Below are positions 7,251-16,031 of a stretch of DNA of 64,000 nt, in pieces. The stretch comes from Niastella yeongjuensis (GTDB lineage: Bacteria > Bacteroidota > Bacteroidia > Chitinophagales > Chitinophagaceae). Below the pieces are notes generated by a model. It was not told where the DNA came from. It saw only the letters and a list, made by a program, of their open reading frames with translations, and ran no database searches. The position numbers and the translations under genes were made by a program. The stretch lies in assembly GCF_900110245.1 (NCBI RefSeq), contig NZ_FOCZ01000005.1, positions 558,001 through 622,000 of the forward strand. Reading direction: 5' to 3'. Position 1 is the first letter of the stretch, and each line of letters opens with the position of its first letter.

Positions 7251-10247
7251 TCAAAAGCTCCTCTTCTCCTCCAACTCCGTCCCCCAATCAACGCCCTTCG
7301 ACGTAGCCGGCACCCCTTCAGCCAGCCAGTGAGGCTCCGGTGCACCTTTCAAAAAGTGGTCGAAGTATTGAGAAAGGCGAATGCTAAAATCTTTACGGTT
7401 CTTTCTTTCTACCAGGTTATGATCTTCGCCATTGTATTGTAACATCCATACTTTTTTGCCTAACCGCCGCAAAGCAGTAAAGTATTCAATACCCTGGTAC
7501 CAGGGCACTGCGCCATCGGCATCGTTATGCATTATAAGCAAGGGGGTGTTTACTTTATCTGCCCTGAACAAAGGAGAATTCTTGATATACAGATCGGGAC
7601 GTTGCCACAGGGAATAACCAATGCGGCTTTGCGTGCGCTCATATTGAGCCTGGCGGTTTACCCCTGTTCCCCAGCGAATACCACCATAGGCACTGGTCAT
7701 GTTCGATACGGGGGCACCGGCTTCAGCGGCAGCAAACATATTGGTGCGGGTAATTAAGTAAGCCACCTGGTAACCACCCCAGCTTTGTCCCTGAATGGCC
7801 ATTTTAGTGGAATCGACCCAGGGCATTTTGGTAAAATATTTTGCAGCAGATACAACTGAGTTATAAGCGCTTTCACCCGGCTCGCCTTTTTTGTAATGAA
7901 TATCTGGAACAAACACCAGGTACCCATTGCTTACAAAAAGCGGAATGTTTATGACAGAGGGGCTTGGCTCTGGTGCCCGATACACATACAGGTCATCGGA
8001 ATTTTTTTCGTAGAAGTAAAGGATCATGGGGTACTTCTTTTTTGCATCAAAATTTTCGGGTTTGAACAACAACCCTTCCGATTGTTTGCCATCGAATAGC
8101 TTCCATTTTACTACTTCGGCTGTTAACCAGTTATACTCTTTTTGCTGCGGGTTACTAACGTATAAGAGCCTTACCATATTCGAATCCCAATAAATGGGTT
8201 TACTTCCGTTCGGATCAACATTTTTTGCTATAACAACAGTATCCAAATGCACAATCAAAGCAGGTGAAAACCGGTAACTTTCTATCGTATATAAAAATCT
8301 CTTCGGATTGTCTTTAGCCTGAAGTACCAGCAAGCCGTACTGGCATTCACTGGTGGCATCATAGTCGTTAAATTTCTCCCGCATGTTATGGAAACATATC
8401 CCATGCTCTTTATTCACTTCATCAAACAATTTTAAGGCTACTACCTGCGTATCGGTAATAAACTTTTCGTTCTTAGACAACGGTGTATAATGGTAAACGA
8501 TCTTGCAAAAACGTCCGTGCCCGTTCGTGAAATTGTAAGGCAGCTTTTTTCCTTCGGGGTCACATTGCCAGATATCATACCGGTCGTATACATACACGTA
8601 TTTATCGTTCTGATGCCAGGCCATAATACCATGCGGCGGCGGATCATCCGGATGGTCATCTTCTTCATCGTACAAAGGTACTTTAATGCTTTTGGTTATA
8701 TTGGTAATGGTACCGGTTTTGACGGCATACGTGAAGTAGTTTTTCCGGGCAGCATCGTACCAGATCACATATTTGCCGCCGGGTGATATAGTGAAGAAAT
8801 AGCGCTGTTTATCATTTACCAGTTTACGGATGCCATCGGTGGTAGAAATGATATACGCAGTTTTTTTGGCAAACCCCAGCCATTGGCTTTCTTTGCGATT
8901 GCCTTTTGTGGAGTTAGCCAGTACATACTCAACATTGTCATCATCATCGGGTATGGTAATGAACTCGGCATCTTCTGATCCTAATTGAATTACTTTATCG
9001 GCATCGCCATTCAATACTGCTTTATAGCTTCTTTGTAATTCATAATTCAACTGCACCAGCTGTTGCGGCTGCAGGTAATCATCGTTGTAATGCCAGATGT
9101 CTAACCGCGCTGTTTCAAAATCAACCAGCGATGTGTCTTTGGGTTTACGTACCGCCATCAATCCAAAAAACAATTTCTGTCCGTTTTTGCTGAACTCAGG
9201 CACCGATGTTTCACTAACCGTCAGGCCATTCTTTACACCGGTTGTTTTCCTGTCAACCCGCATCCGGGCGCTGTCCATACCGGTACGATAGTAATATAAT
9301 TTATAGAACTTCTGCAAAGCTTTGGTACTGCTGTCGCGTTCGGCAATAAATGCCAGTTGGGAGCCGGCATCATCGAGGGCAAAACTTTTGGCGTCATTGA
9401 ATCCACGGAATAAGGTATCTGTTTTCCCGGTAGCGGTGTTGAACCACATTACAGCCGCTTTACGCCCCGTATCGGTATTACTGCGGCTCGTTTCCATAAC
9501 GAACGCATTACCGGGCTTACTGAAGTAATAATCGCTTACCAGGGGGAATTTCTTTTCTTCCCCGGTATATAAATTCCGCAGCACCAGTTCCGTGCCTTCT
9601 TCAACCGGTTCGCCCGGTTTTGGTTTGAACTCTTTCTTTGGTGCTTTTAAGGTGGCCAGTCCTTTTATTTTTGCTTCATCGGCTTTGTTGCGAAGGCTGT
9701 CGGCTACCCGGGTCAGGCTGTCGGCCAGGTGCAGCAAATTATTCAGCTGGGTAGTGGAATCGGGTTGTGTTACTACGGGTGGCAGCGATTTCTCCTGTAA
9801 ATAAGCCAGCCATTGGCCGGTGCCCCTTTCAGGCGTTTTAAACGATTTTACGCGGGGAATACGCAATACACTGTCTTTACCCATTGCTACAATAGCCAGC
9901 GTGTCCATAGGCAGCTCATCGGGCTTTTTCTTTTTGATCCTGCCTTCGCGAATAACGGAAAAAAGCGGTTTTATTTTACAGATCACAAAGCGGTTGTCTG
10001 GTGTGATCTCAGCAGCATATCCCCGGGGAATTTCTTTTTTGTAAGAATTGTCTACAGCCTCTATAACCAGGGTGGCATCCCCTTCCTGCGGCGTTATGGT
10101 ATATACCACCCATTTGCCATCGTTACTGAGGTAGCGCTCATTGATGCTTTGCCAGCTATCATACACGGCATGTGTAAGAGGTTTCTTTTGTGCAGATGCC
10201 GGTACACCTGCCAGCAACAAAAGGGCAATGCAGAGTAAGTATCTCAT
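7251..10247 (-). CDS. S9 family prolyl-oligopeptidase-type serine peptidase, secreted
   Basis: A 998-residue exported peptidase. Signal peptide MRYLLCIALLLLAGVPASAQ. Residues from about 30 to 720 are beta-propeller-like repeats. The C-terminal alpha/beta-hydrolase domain (about 730-970) carries nucleophile S822 in GQSWGGYQ, Asp 911 in HNDADGAVP and His 943 in GEDHNL, the S9 catalytic triad. A helical, charged insert near residues 170-210 (LLHLADSLTRVADSLRNKAD) is an addition to the propeller. It probably cleaves peptides in the periplasm or at the cell surface. Longer than typical DPP-IV or acylaminoacyl peptidases (650-750 aa), but similar long forms occur in Bacteroidota. Its stop adjoins an octamer array. 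Confidence 0.92.
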   Translation of the reverse strand: MRYLLCIALLLLAGVPASAQKKPLTHAVYDSWQSINERYLSNDGKWVVYTITPQEGDATLVIEAVDNSYKKEIPRGYAAEITPDNRFVICKIKPLFSVIREGRIKKKKPDELPMDTLAIVAMGKDSVLRIPRVKSFKTPERGTGQWLAYLQEKSLPPVVTQPDSTTQLNNLLHLADSLTRVADSLRNKADEAKIKGLATLKAPKKEFKPKPGEPVEEGTELVLRNLYTGEEKKFPLVSDYYFSKPGNAFVMETSRSNTDTGRKAAVMWFNTATGKTDTLFRGFNDAKSFALDDAGSQLAFIAERDSSTKALQKFYKLYYYRTGMDSARMRVDRKTTGVKNGLTVSETSVPEFSKNGQKLFFGLMAVRKPKDTSLVDFETARLDIWHYNDDYLQPQQLVQLNYELQRSYKAVLNGDADKVIQLGSEDAEFITIPDDDDNVEYVLANSTKGNRKESQWLGFAKKTAYIISTTDGIRKLVNDKQRYFFTISPGGKYVIWYDAARKNYFTYAVKTGTITNITKSIKVPLYDEEDDHPDDPPPHGIMAWHQNDKYVYVYDRYDIWQCDPEGKKLPYNFTNGHGRFCKIVYHYTPLSKNEKFITDTQVVALKLFDEVNKEHGICFHNMREKFNDYDATSECQYGLLVLQAKDNPKRFLYTIESYRFSPALIVHLDTVVIAKNVDPNGSKPIYWDSNMVRLLYVSNPQQKEYNWLTAEVVKWKLFDGKQSEGLLFKPENFDAKKKYPMILYFYEKNSDDLYVYRAPEPSPSVINIPLFVSNGYLVFVPDIHYKKGEPGESAYNSVVSAAKYFTKMPWVDSTKMAIQGQSWGGYQVAYLITRTNMFAAAEAGAPVSNMTSAYGGIRWGTGVNRQAQYERTQSRIGYSLWQRPDLYIKNSPLFRADKVNTPLLIMHNDADGAVPWYQGIEYFTALRRLGKKVWMLQYNGEDHNLVERKNRKDFSIRLSQYFDHFLKGAPEPHWLAEGVPATSKGVDWGTELEEKRSF

Positions 10248-10317
10248 TAGTTATTCTGGTTAATAACTAAAATTAATACAAACCGCGCGCATCCGGGGTA
10301 CCATTCGTATATAAAGA

Positions 10318-10349
10318 AAAAAGCTGTCCGGTAATGGAGACAGCCTTTT
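10318..10349 (-). terminator. Terminator downstream of the 10373 lipoprotein gene
   Basis: On the minus strand GGCTGTC...GGACAGCTTTTTT forms a 6-7 bp GC-rich stem followed by T residues, 24 nt after the lipoprotein stop. Confidence 0.7.
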
Positions 10350-10372
10350 CAACAATAATATGAAACAGGGCA

Positions 10373-10840
10373 CTAATTCATATCAGACGGATTTACACGC
10401 CGGTAAACAGATTCTGCATGCGCATCATTGGCATTACAACCTGAAATCAGGTAAAGCTTATTATCAGCAACGTAGTAGAACCTTTTATAAGGACTGCCCG
10501 GAGAGTCGTATACAAACGTTATGCTCCTGGTATAAATATCCTTAAGATTTGTCATACAGGTATTATCTTCTACGGTGTTGTCTGGTGCACTGGTATAACT
10601 ACCCTGCTGAACAATCTGATTCTTGTAAATACTGGTATACGAATCCACCTTAAATATTAACAGGTTTCCATTGCCGGGTTCATAAAAAGTTTGGGGCACC
10701 CATGAAGTGGCTGTTGATTCCAGTTCCCAGGTACTTACTAATTCATCATTGGGATTATTATCTTCATCCTTATCTTTTTTGCAGGCAACCATTGCAGTGA
10801 GCAGCAATGCGATCACCAAAAAACTGTAGGTCTTTTTCAT
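10373..10840 (-). CDS. Small lipoprotein, lipocalin-like beta-rich domain
   Basis: A 155-residue protein with a lipoprotein signal peptide (MKKTYSFLVIALLLTAMVAC, lipobox cysteine C20), then an acidic linker KKDKDEDNNPNDE. The rest is beta-rich with several aromatic strands (LVSTWELEST, NLLIFKVDSYTSIYKNQ, SITFVYDS, KRFYYVADNKLYLIS). The pattern W-x-L near the start of the mature part resembles lipocalin-like domain lipoproteins common in Bacteroidota, but this is only a resemblance. Two cysteines in the C-terminal half (NTCMTN and SGCNAN) may pair. No functional neighbour gives a clue to its ligand. Confidence 0.75.
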   Translation of the reverse strand: MKKTYSFLVIALLLTAMVACKKDKDEDNNPNDELVSTWELESTATSWVPQTFYEPGNGNLLIFKVDSYTSIYKNQIVQQGSYTSAPDNTVEDNTCMTNLKDIYTRSITFVYDSPGSPYKRFYYVADNKLYLISGCNANDAHAESVYRRVNPSDMN

Positions 10841-10902
10841 GTGCTAACGGTTTTACCTGCTGACAGGGAATTCATCAGCACCGTTGCATCGCGGCTTTTG
10901 CG

Positions 10903-11778
10903 TTATGCTCTTTTTCTGTTTTTGTATACCAGCCAGGTTTGTAAAACAACAGACATGATAATTAAAAATAACCCGATATAAAATGAACCTGATAAGAATT
11001 TATCTTCCCTGAACAGGAGAAAGGCCAGCCCAATGCCATATACAGGTTCCAGGTTATATGTAAGATTCACTGTAAAGGCAGAGATCTTTTTCAAGGCATT
11101 CATCGATAAGTTGAATGCCCATACCGTACAAAACAAAGCTAACACCAATAGCCAACCGGCATCTGACAAAGTAGGTAACAAATGGCTTGCAGGAAGAAAA
11201 TGCAAATAGAATGGTAAGAGTATGGTAAGAAACAAAAAGCCGCCATTCAACTGGTACAGGGTAACGGTTTCGGGTTTGTATCTTTGTACCAATATGCGGT
11301 TACACACGGTGAACAAACTGGCCAGCAATGCAGAGATCAATCCAATAATGATACCCGTTTTATACTGCGGATCGAAATGAAAGATAAGATAGATGCCTGC
11401 GATCACCAGCAGGCCCAACAGCATTTCATTTCTATTAAATGGTTTACGGGTAATAAGCGGTTCCAGTATAGCGGTAAAAAACCCAATGGCCGAAAAACAA
11501 ACCAGTGCAACCGATACATTTGCATATTTGATACTGGCATAAAAACTTACCCAGTGCAATGCTACAATTACACCTACGCCTGTTATACGCGCCATGCCAG
11601 CCATTGATACCTGCCGGCCATTACGTTTCAATAAATAGATCACCCATAAGGCTAACACGGTTATCAATAACCGGTACCAAACCAGCAGGGCTTCATTAAG
11701 GGTAATGAGACGGCCCAGTACACCGGTAAAACCAGCGAGGAATACAGCAGTATGCAGTTGTATAAAAGCTTTACGCAT
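10903..11778 (-). CDS. EamA/DMT family transporter
   Basis: A 291-residue inner-membrane protein with ten hydrophobic segments arranged as two EamA repeats. The first (about 5-135) includes HWVSFYASIKYANVSVALVC, the second (about 145-285) KKISAFTVNLTYNLEPVYGI, both carrying the recurring family pattern of a substrate-exporting drug/metabolite transporter. Members export amino acids or other small metabolites; the substrate is unknown here. Single gene; a large mirrored repeat array lies upstream of its start. Confidence 0.88.
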   Translation of the reverse strand: MRKAFIQLHTAVFLAGFTGVLGRLITLNEALLVWYRLLITVLALWVIYLLKRNGRQVSMAGMARITGVGVIVALHWVSFYASIKYANVSVALVCFSAIGFFTAILEPLITRKPFNRNEMLLGLLVIAGIYLIFHFDPQYKTGIIIGLISALLASLFTVCNRILVQRYKPETVTLYQLNGGFLFLTILLPFYLHFLPASHLLPTLSDAGWLLVLALFCTVWAFNLSMNALKKISAFTVNLTYNLEPVYGIGLAFLLFREDKFLSGSFYIGLFLIIMSVVLQTWLVYKNRKRA

Positions 11779-11809
11779 AGGATGGTTGAAGATTACAGTA
11801 AACGAGGCA

Positions 11810-11946
11810 GGAAGTTCGAAATACGAAGTAAGTGGGAAGAGGTGGAAAGTAAGAAATAAGAAGAGCCCGATAATCGGGCTCCCTAATTAGTTTCGAATTC
11901 TTACCTCGTAACTCTTACCTCCTACTTCATACTTCCTACTTCATAA
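11810..11946. repeat. Mirrored heptamer arrays around a terminator-like hairpin
   Basis: The left arm (11810-11865) is eight 7-nt words of the GGAAGTA family: GGAAGTT, CGAAATA, CGAAGTA, AGTGGGA, AGAGGTG, GAAAGTA, AGAAATA, AGAAGAG. The centre is GAGCCCGAT-A-ATCGGGCTC (11863-11881). The right arm (11891-11946) is eight complementary words: TTTCGAA, TTCTTAC, CTCGTAA, CTCTTAC, CTCCTAC, TTCATAC, TTCCTAC, TTCATAA. The whole is a purine-rich arm, a hairpin and a pyrimidine-rich arm of equal unit number, able to fold into a long imperfect stem. Confidence 0.9.
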
Positions 11947-12004
11947 ACTTTATAAAGGGTGATTCTTAACTTTAAGACAGCCCCTGTTAATATAAATTAT
12001 TATC

Positions 12005-12814
12005 TTATTTTGTTTTTGCCAGAACCTGTTCTGATTGGCCAACGGCAGCATAGTCTGCAATACCGCTGTTTTTAACCCTGTTCCGGTAGTCTTTGAAGAG
12101 GCTTTGCCAGCGCAGTTTCAATACGCCCCAGATCCCTTCTTTTACAATGCCTTTGTGCATTTTTGAAACCCCGAACTTGCGGTCTTCAAAAATGATGGGC
12201 ACTTCTTTTATTTTAAAACCCAGTTTCCAGGCGGCAAATTTCATTTCAATCTGGAAGGCATAGCCAAGGAATTGTATCTGATCGAGGTTCAGTGATTCCA
12301 GCACTTCCCGCGAGTAACATACAAAACCGGCGGTGGTATCTTTTACCGGCATCCAGGTAATGATGCGGGTGTACAACGATCCGCCTTTCGACAGCATAAT
12401 CCGGTTACGGGGCCAGTTAATGGTGCCGCCGCCTTTCACGTACCGCGATCCTACGGCCACATCTGCGCCGCCTGTTGAACAGGCTTCGTACAAACGTTGC
12501 AGGTCTTTGGGATTATGTGAAAAATCGGCATCCATTTCAAAGATGTATTGGTACCCTCTTTTCAAAGCCCATTTAAAGCCATGAATATAGGCGGTACCTA
12601 ATCCTAATTTGCCTTTCCGTTCTTCCAGGAATAATTTGCCGGTGTACTTCACCTGCCGCTCTTTTACGAGTACAGCGGTTTGATCGGGTGAGCCGTCATC
12701 AATAACAAGAATGTGAAAATTATTGTATTGGGCAAAGATGATATCGATCAATTGACCAATATTCTCCTTTTCGTTGTAAGTCGGTATGATTACGATATTT
12801 TCCAAACAATTCAA
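12005..12814 (-). CDS. Family 2 glycosyltransferase, polyprenol-phosphate mannosyltransferase-like
   Basis: A 269-residue GT-A glycosyltransferase of the DPM1 type: N-terminal IVIIPTYNEKENI, nucleotide-binding VIDDGSPDQT, the DxD motif EMDADFSHNP (D95, D97), VGSRYVKGG, and KDTTAGFVCYSR. The EMDADFSH and GSRYV..G signatures mark polyprenol monophosphomannose synthases, which transfer mannose or another sugar from a nucleotide donor to a lipid carrier on the inner face of the membrane. There are no C-terminal transmembrane helices, so this is the short soluble form. It ends in a 30-residue variable tail. Confidence 0.9.
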   Translation of the reverse strand: MNCLENIVIIPTYNEKENIGQLIDIIFAQYNNFHILVIDDGSPDQTAVLVKERQVKYTGKLFLEERKGKLGLGTAYIHGFKWALKRGYQYIFEMDADFSHNPKDLQRLYEACSTGGADVAVGSRYVKGGGTINWPRNRIMLSKGGSLYTRIITWMPVKDTTAGFVCYSREVLESLNLDQIQFLGYAFQIEMKFAAWKLGFKIKEVPIIFEDRKFGVSKMHKGIVKEGIWGVLKLRWQSLFKDYRNRVKNSGIADYAAVGQSEQVLAKTK

Positions 12815-12884
12815 ATTGATATTGGAGTACGAAAATACAATAATTCAAAATGTGTAATTATGTAAATTACACATTTGCATTTAA

Positions 12885-13652
12885 TTATCCCTTCTTTAAC
12901 AATGACCTGTTAAAGATTTCGGTCAGTTTTGCCTTTGTGTGCATCGGAAAATCGCCTTTCATCATCCAATCATAATACTGAGGCTCAGCTTTTAGCACTT
13001 CTGTTACCGAACGGCCTTTGTGTTTACCGAAATTGAAGACCTCTACCCCATTCTCCATGATCATGCGCCGGGCAAAATCTACAATATTGTCATCGCCAAT
13101 ACAGGTGATAACAGAATCCACACTGGTTCCCAACTGGGGATATTTCTCAATTTGGGCTTCTAATATTTCCCAGGTAGCCACGGCATCCACTTCGGCACCA
13201 TGGGCGCCTTCCAGGTTCTTGTTACAGTAAAATTTATATGCCGCGCTCAGCGTGCGTTGTTCCATCATATGGAATATCTTTTGCACATCGAGCAATCTGC
13301 GGTTGTTAAAATCAAATTCCAGCCCTACCCGCAAAAACTCCTCTGCCAGCAGGGGAATATCGAAACGGTTTGAGTTGTATCCAGCCAAATCGCAATTATC
13401 GAGGAATTGCTTTATTTCATTGGCTATCATTTTAAAGGTAGGCGCATCCTTCACCATTTCATTGCTTATACCATGCATCTCACGCGATACTGCCGAAATA
13501 GGAATTTCAGGATTGAGTAGCTTACGCTTAATCTGACGGGTGCCATCGGTTTGAATTTTCACAATGGCTATTTCAACGATACGATCTGAGCTCAGGTTCA
13601 CCCCGGTGGTTTCAAGATCAATAACTGCCAGCGGCTTCTTTAACTGCAACAT
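12885..13652 (-). CDS. DnaQ-like 3'-5' exonuclease
   Basis: A 255-residue DEDDh exonuclease. Exo I motif VIDLETTG has D12 and E14; Exo II is YNSNRFDIPLLAEE; Exo III is HGAEVDAVAT with His and Asp. The C-terminal 70 residues contain FGKHKGRSVTEV and YYDWM, a small appended domain frequent in Bacteroidota exonucleases of this type. It could be the proofreading epsilon-like subunit or a free repair exonuclease; the sequence does not decide. Single gene with AT-rich flanks. Confidence 0.9.
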   Translation of the reverse strand: MLQLKKPLAVIDLETTGVNLSSDRIVEIAIVKIQTDGTRQIKRKLLNPEIPISAVSREMHGISNEMVKDAPTFKMIANEIKQFLDNCDLAGYNSNRFDIPLLAEEFLRVGLEFDFNNRRLLDVQKIFHMMEQRTLSAAYKFYCNKNLEGAHGAEVDAVATWEILEAQIEKYPQLGTSVDSVITCIGDDNIVDFARRMIMENGVEVFNFGKHKGRSVTEVLKAEPQYYDWMMKGDFPMHTKAKLTEIFNRSLLKKG

Positions 13653-13781
13653 TCAACAATGATAATTGATAATGGTTATAAAATTAGGCGTATAGGTAAA
13701 AAATTACAAATTGCTCATACTTTTCCATTCTGGAATGCAGATTTTCTAAAAATGAGGTAACAATTTAGGGCTAATTTATTA

Positions 13782-15140
13782 TTAGCCCGTTATTTGCTTT
13801 GCAAAAGTAAGCATATCTGCCCCATCATAATTACCCGAACTCATTAATAAAAGACAGGCATTTTTATAATTCTGTTGCTGAAGCCATTGCATCAGTCTTT
13901 CTTTTTCGTTAAACACCTGTAACCCGGTTTTTCCGAAACCGGCAACCACTTTTTCGGCAGGCAGTTCGGGCATGCGCTTCAATTCAAGGGCATGGCGGCT
14001 GTAAAAAACGGCGGCTTTATCGGCCGGGTCCATCGCGCCTTTGTACTCGGTCATAAACTGTTCGTTCAGGCTGCTGTAAGTATGCAGTTCCAACACAGCT
14101 ACGAGTGTACGATTGGGAAACTGTTGTTTCACTGCCTCGATGGTGGCTTTTACTTTGGAAGGGGCATGCGCAAAATCGCGATATACAATGGTGGTGTCAT
14201 TGCTGGCCAGCAGTTCCAGCCGTTTGGCAGCGCCGGTAAAAGAAGAAATGGCCGTTACAAAGGTGGCGGCATTCATATCCAGCTCGCGACAAGCGTACCA
14301 GGCGGCATGCAGGTTCAGCAGGTTGTGATTACCAAACACCTGTAATCCGGCGGTTTGTTCTTCAATGGTGAGAATGGTTTTTCCATTCGAAATGGTATGG
14401 AAAGGAACCGGGTAGGGCTGATAACGAATATCTTTTCGTTTGGTTTTGGTAACCAGTTTCTTTAACACGTCATCGGTTTCATTGTAGATCAGCAAACCGC
14501 CCGGTTCAATCTTATTTATAAAGATGGTAAACTGTTCCAGGTAAAAATCAAATGTGGGAAATACATTGATGTGGTCCCAGGCTATTCCGGTTAGGATGGC
14601 AATATGCGGAAAAAGAAAATGGAATTTCGGCCGCTTTTCTATAGCACTGGCCGGGTATTCGTCGCCTTCACATACAATGATGGGGGCATGCGTAACCTGC
14701 ACCGACTGATCGAACCCTTCCAGGCGGGCGCCTACGAGGTAGTCGAAATCTTTTCCGGCCTTGCGCAGGGCATGCATGATCATGGAGGTAGTGGTGGTTT
14801 TGCCATGGCTGCCGCCTACTACCACCCGGGTTTTCTCCTGGCTTTCCTGGTATATGTATTCGGGGAAAGAATAGATCTTTAAACCCAATTCGCGGGCCCG
14901 CTGTAATTCGGGATTGTCCTGTTTGGCATGCATACCCAGGATAACAGCATCCAGACCAGCGGTTATTTTTTCGGGAAACCAGCCAAATGCGGCTGGCAGC
15001 AATCCTTCCTTTTGCAGGTTCGATTGGGCTGGCTCAAATATTTCATCATCACTACCGGTTACCTGGTAACCTTTTTTGTGCAAGGCAAGCGCCAACTGAT
15101 GCATCACGCTTCCACCTATAGCTATAAAGTGTACTTTCAT
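13782..15140 (-). CDS. mpl: UDP-N-acetylmuramate:L-Ala-gamma-D-Glu-meso-DAP ligase
   Basis: A 452-residue Mur-ligase family enzyme of the Mpl type, which reattaches the murein tripeptide to UDP-MurNAc in cytoplasmic peptidoglycan recycling. N-terminal nucleotide-binding domain VHFIAIGGSVMHQLALAL; ATP loop VVVGGSHGKTTTTSMI (about 107-122); Mpl-type region CEGDEYPASAIEKRPKF; and LTGIAWDHINVFPTF. Length matches Mpl and is slightly shorter than MurC. A small inverted repeat (GGGCTAAT/ATTAGCCC, 13768-13788) overlaps the stop codon and may end the transcript. Confidence 0.92.
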   Translation of the reverse strand: MKVHFIAIGGSVMHQLALALHKKGYQVTGSDDEIFEPAQSNLQKEGLLPAAFGWFPEKITAGLDAVILGMHAKQDNPELQRARELGLKIYSFPEYIYQESQEKTRVVVGGSHGKTTTTSMIMHALRKAGKDFDYLVGARLEGFDQSVQVTHAPIIVCEGDEYPASAIEKRPKFHFLFPHIAILTGIAWDHINVFPTFDFYLEQFTIFINKIEPGGLLIYNETDDVLKKLVTKTKRKDIRYQPYPVPFHTISNGKTILTIEEQTAGLQVFGNHNLLNLHAAWYACRELDMNAATFVTAISSFTGAAKRLELLASNDTTIVYRDFAHAPSKVKATIEAVKQQFPNRTLVAVLELHTYSSLNEQFMTEYKGAMDPADKAAVFYSRHALELKRMPELPAEKVVAGFGKTGLQVFNEKERLMQWLQQQNYKNACLLLMSSGNYDGADMLTFAKQITG

Positions 15141-15402
15141 TTTATCAACAACGGATTTACGGCTAAATGTATTTAAGCTGAAACGATTACCAAAAACTTT
15201 TTGTATACATACAACAAAATTTTGCTCACAGGCTTGCAGATGCCGGATATTATTTGTTATTTTGGATAACTTACAGTTTTATTTATCCAATCCTCTCGAA
15301 ATTTTCCTCTCCCTTAAGTCCGTTAACCTTTGAATGACCTGATGATCGTTTTCGCCCTTGTTTAATTCATCAGGCAAATTGTAAACTTTAAATATCACAA
15401 AA

Positions 15403-15531
15403 ATGAAACGGACTATCGTTATCGTAGCACTGGTTATTTTCGCCTGCGCAACTATTACCTCATGCGCGGCTACTAAGGGCTCTGGATGTAAGGGAACGCA
15501 AGGATATGTGGGATACGGCGGCGGACGTTAA
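15403..15531 (+). CDS. Very small Gly-rich lipoprotein, 42 aa
   Basis: A 42-residue ORF. The N-terminal signal sequence (MKRTIVIVALVIFACATITS) leads into a lipobox-like ITSC with C21. The mature part is only about 22 residues, ending GTQGYVGYGGGR with a second cysteine in GSGC. It has a clean hairpin terminator 25 nt after the stop and an upstream spacer with inverted repeats, so it looks like a real monocistronic gene. Similar tiny Gly/Tyr-tailed lipoproteins occur in Bacteroidota; the function is unknown. Confidence 0.65.
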   Translation: MKRTIVIVALVIFACATITSCAATKGSGCKGTQGYVGYGGGR

Positions 15532-15555
15532 AATCTAAATAACCCTGATATTATG

Positions 15556-15587
15556 AAATAGGTTACCCAATGGGTAGCCTATTTTTT
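15556..15587. terminator. Terminator after the small lipoprotein
   Basis: AATAGGTTACCC-AA-TGGGTAGCCTATT is a 12-bp near-perfect stem followed by six T residues, 25 nt after the stop at 15531. Confidence 0.85.
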
Positions 15588-15651
15588 ATTCCTGACAATT
15601 CCGGGTTCCAGGTTTCACTTAATATGCAGGCACTCTTACTATACAGCAGGG

Positions 15652-15682
15652 CCGGGTTATCTTTAAGGGTAACCCGGTTTTA
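15652..15682 (+). terminator. Possible second terminator hairpin
   Basis: GCCGGGTTA-N10-TAACCCGG followed by TTTTATTTT gives an 8-bp stem and T-rich tail. It is followed by another GGGTAACCC copy. It may be a backup terminator or part of the local repeat field. Confidence 0.45.
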
Positions 15683-15768
15683 TTTTGGGTAACCCTTATA
15701 ACAATCCTGGCTATAAGGTAGAAATGCAGCGATTATAAATCGGGGATATCCCGGCTCTTATAAGAGGC

Positions 15769-15823
15769 GGGATATTTCTGGGTCATCTCCGGGATATATA
15801 CGGGATATATACGGGATATCTAT
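15769..15823. repeat. 11-nt array anchored on GGGATAT, 5 units
   Basis: The anchors GGGATAT, GGGTCAT, GGGATAT, GGGATAT, GGGATAT begin at 15769, 15780, 15791, 15802 and 15813, exactly 11 nt apart, with an isolated related copy at 15743. Three units are nearly identical (GGGATATATAC). This period is distinct from the 7-nt arrays and is repeated only at 58548-58817. Confidence 0.85.
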
Positions 15824-15913
15824 ATTATACACCTGAATATGAGACAGTTCTGTAAGGAGGTTCAATACTGAAAGATATGGCTGGTAATTGGGGAAGAAGA
15901 GGAGAACATAACA

Positions 15914-15997
15914 GATTAAGAATTAAGAACTTGAAAGCCGACACCTTGGAACCTGAAACCTGGAACTTGAAAGAGCCTGGACCTGAACCGGAACTGA
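15914..15997. repeat. 12-unit heptamer array GAACCTG/GAACTTG
   Basis: In 7-nt register: GATTAAG, AATTAAG, AACTTGA, AAGCCGA, CACCTTG, GAACCTG, AAACCTG, GAACTTG, AAAGAGC, CTGGACC, TGAACCG, GAACTGA. It lies directly beyond the terminator of the minus-strand gene 16112-16318. A minus-strand ORF through it (15825-16034) is a translation of the repeat and is not a gene. Confidence 0.8.
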
Positions 15998-16000
15998 AAT

Positions 16001-16031
16001 AAAAAAACCCTCCGGCTATTAGCGGGAGGGT
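16001..16031 (-). terminator. Terminator for the 16112-16318 lipoprotein
   Basis: On the minus strand ACCCTCC-CGCTAATAGC-GGAGGGT is followed by seven T residues. GC-rich stem with a clear U-tract. A separate imperfect palindrome with GGCC ends lies at 16057-16080, between this hairpin and the stop codon. Confidence 0.85.

Noticed and set aside
13768-13788. Hairpin GGGCTAAT/ATTAGCCC as terminator of mpl
   Set aside because: It overlaps the stop codon and has no T-tract; kept only as a remark in the mpl entry.
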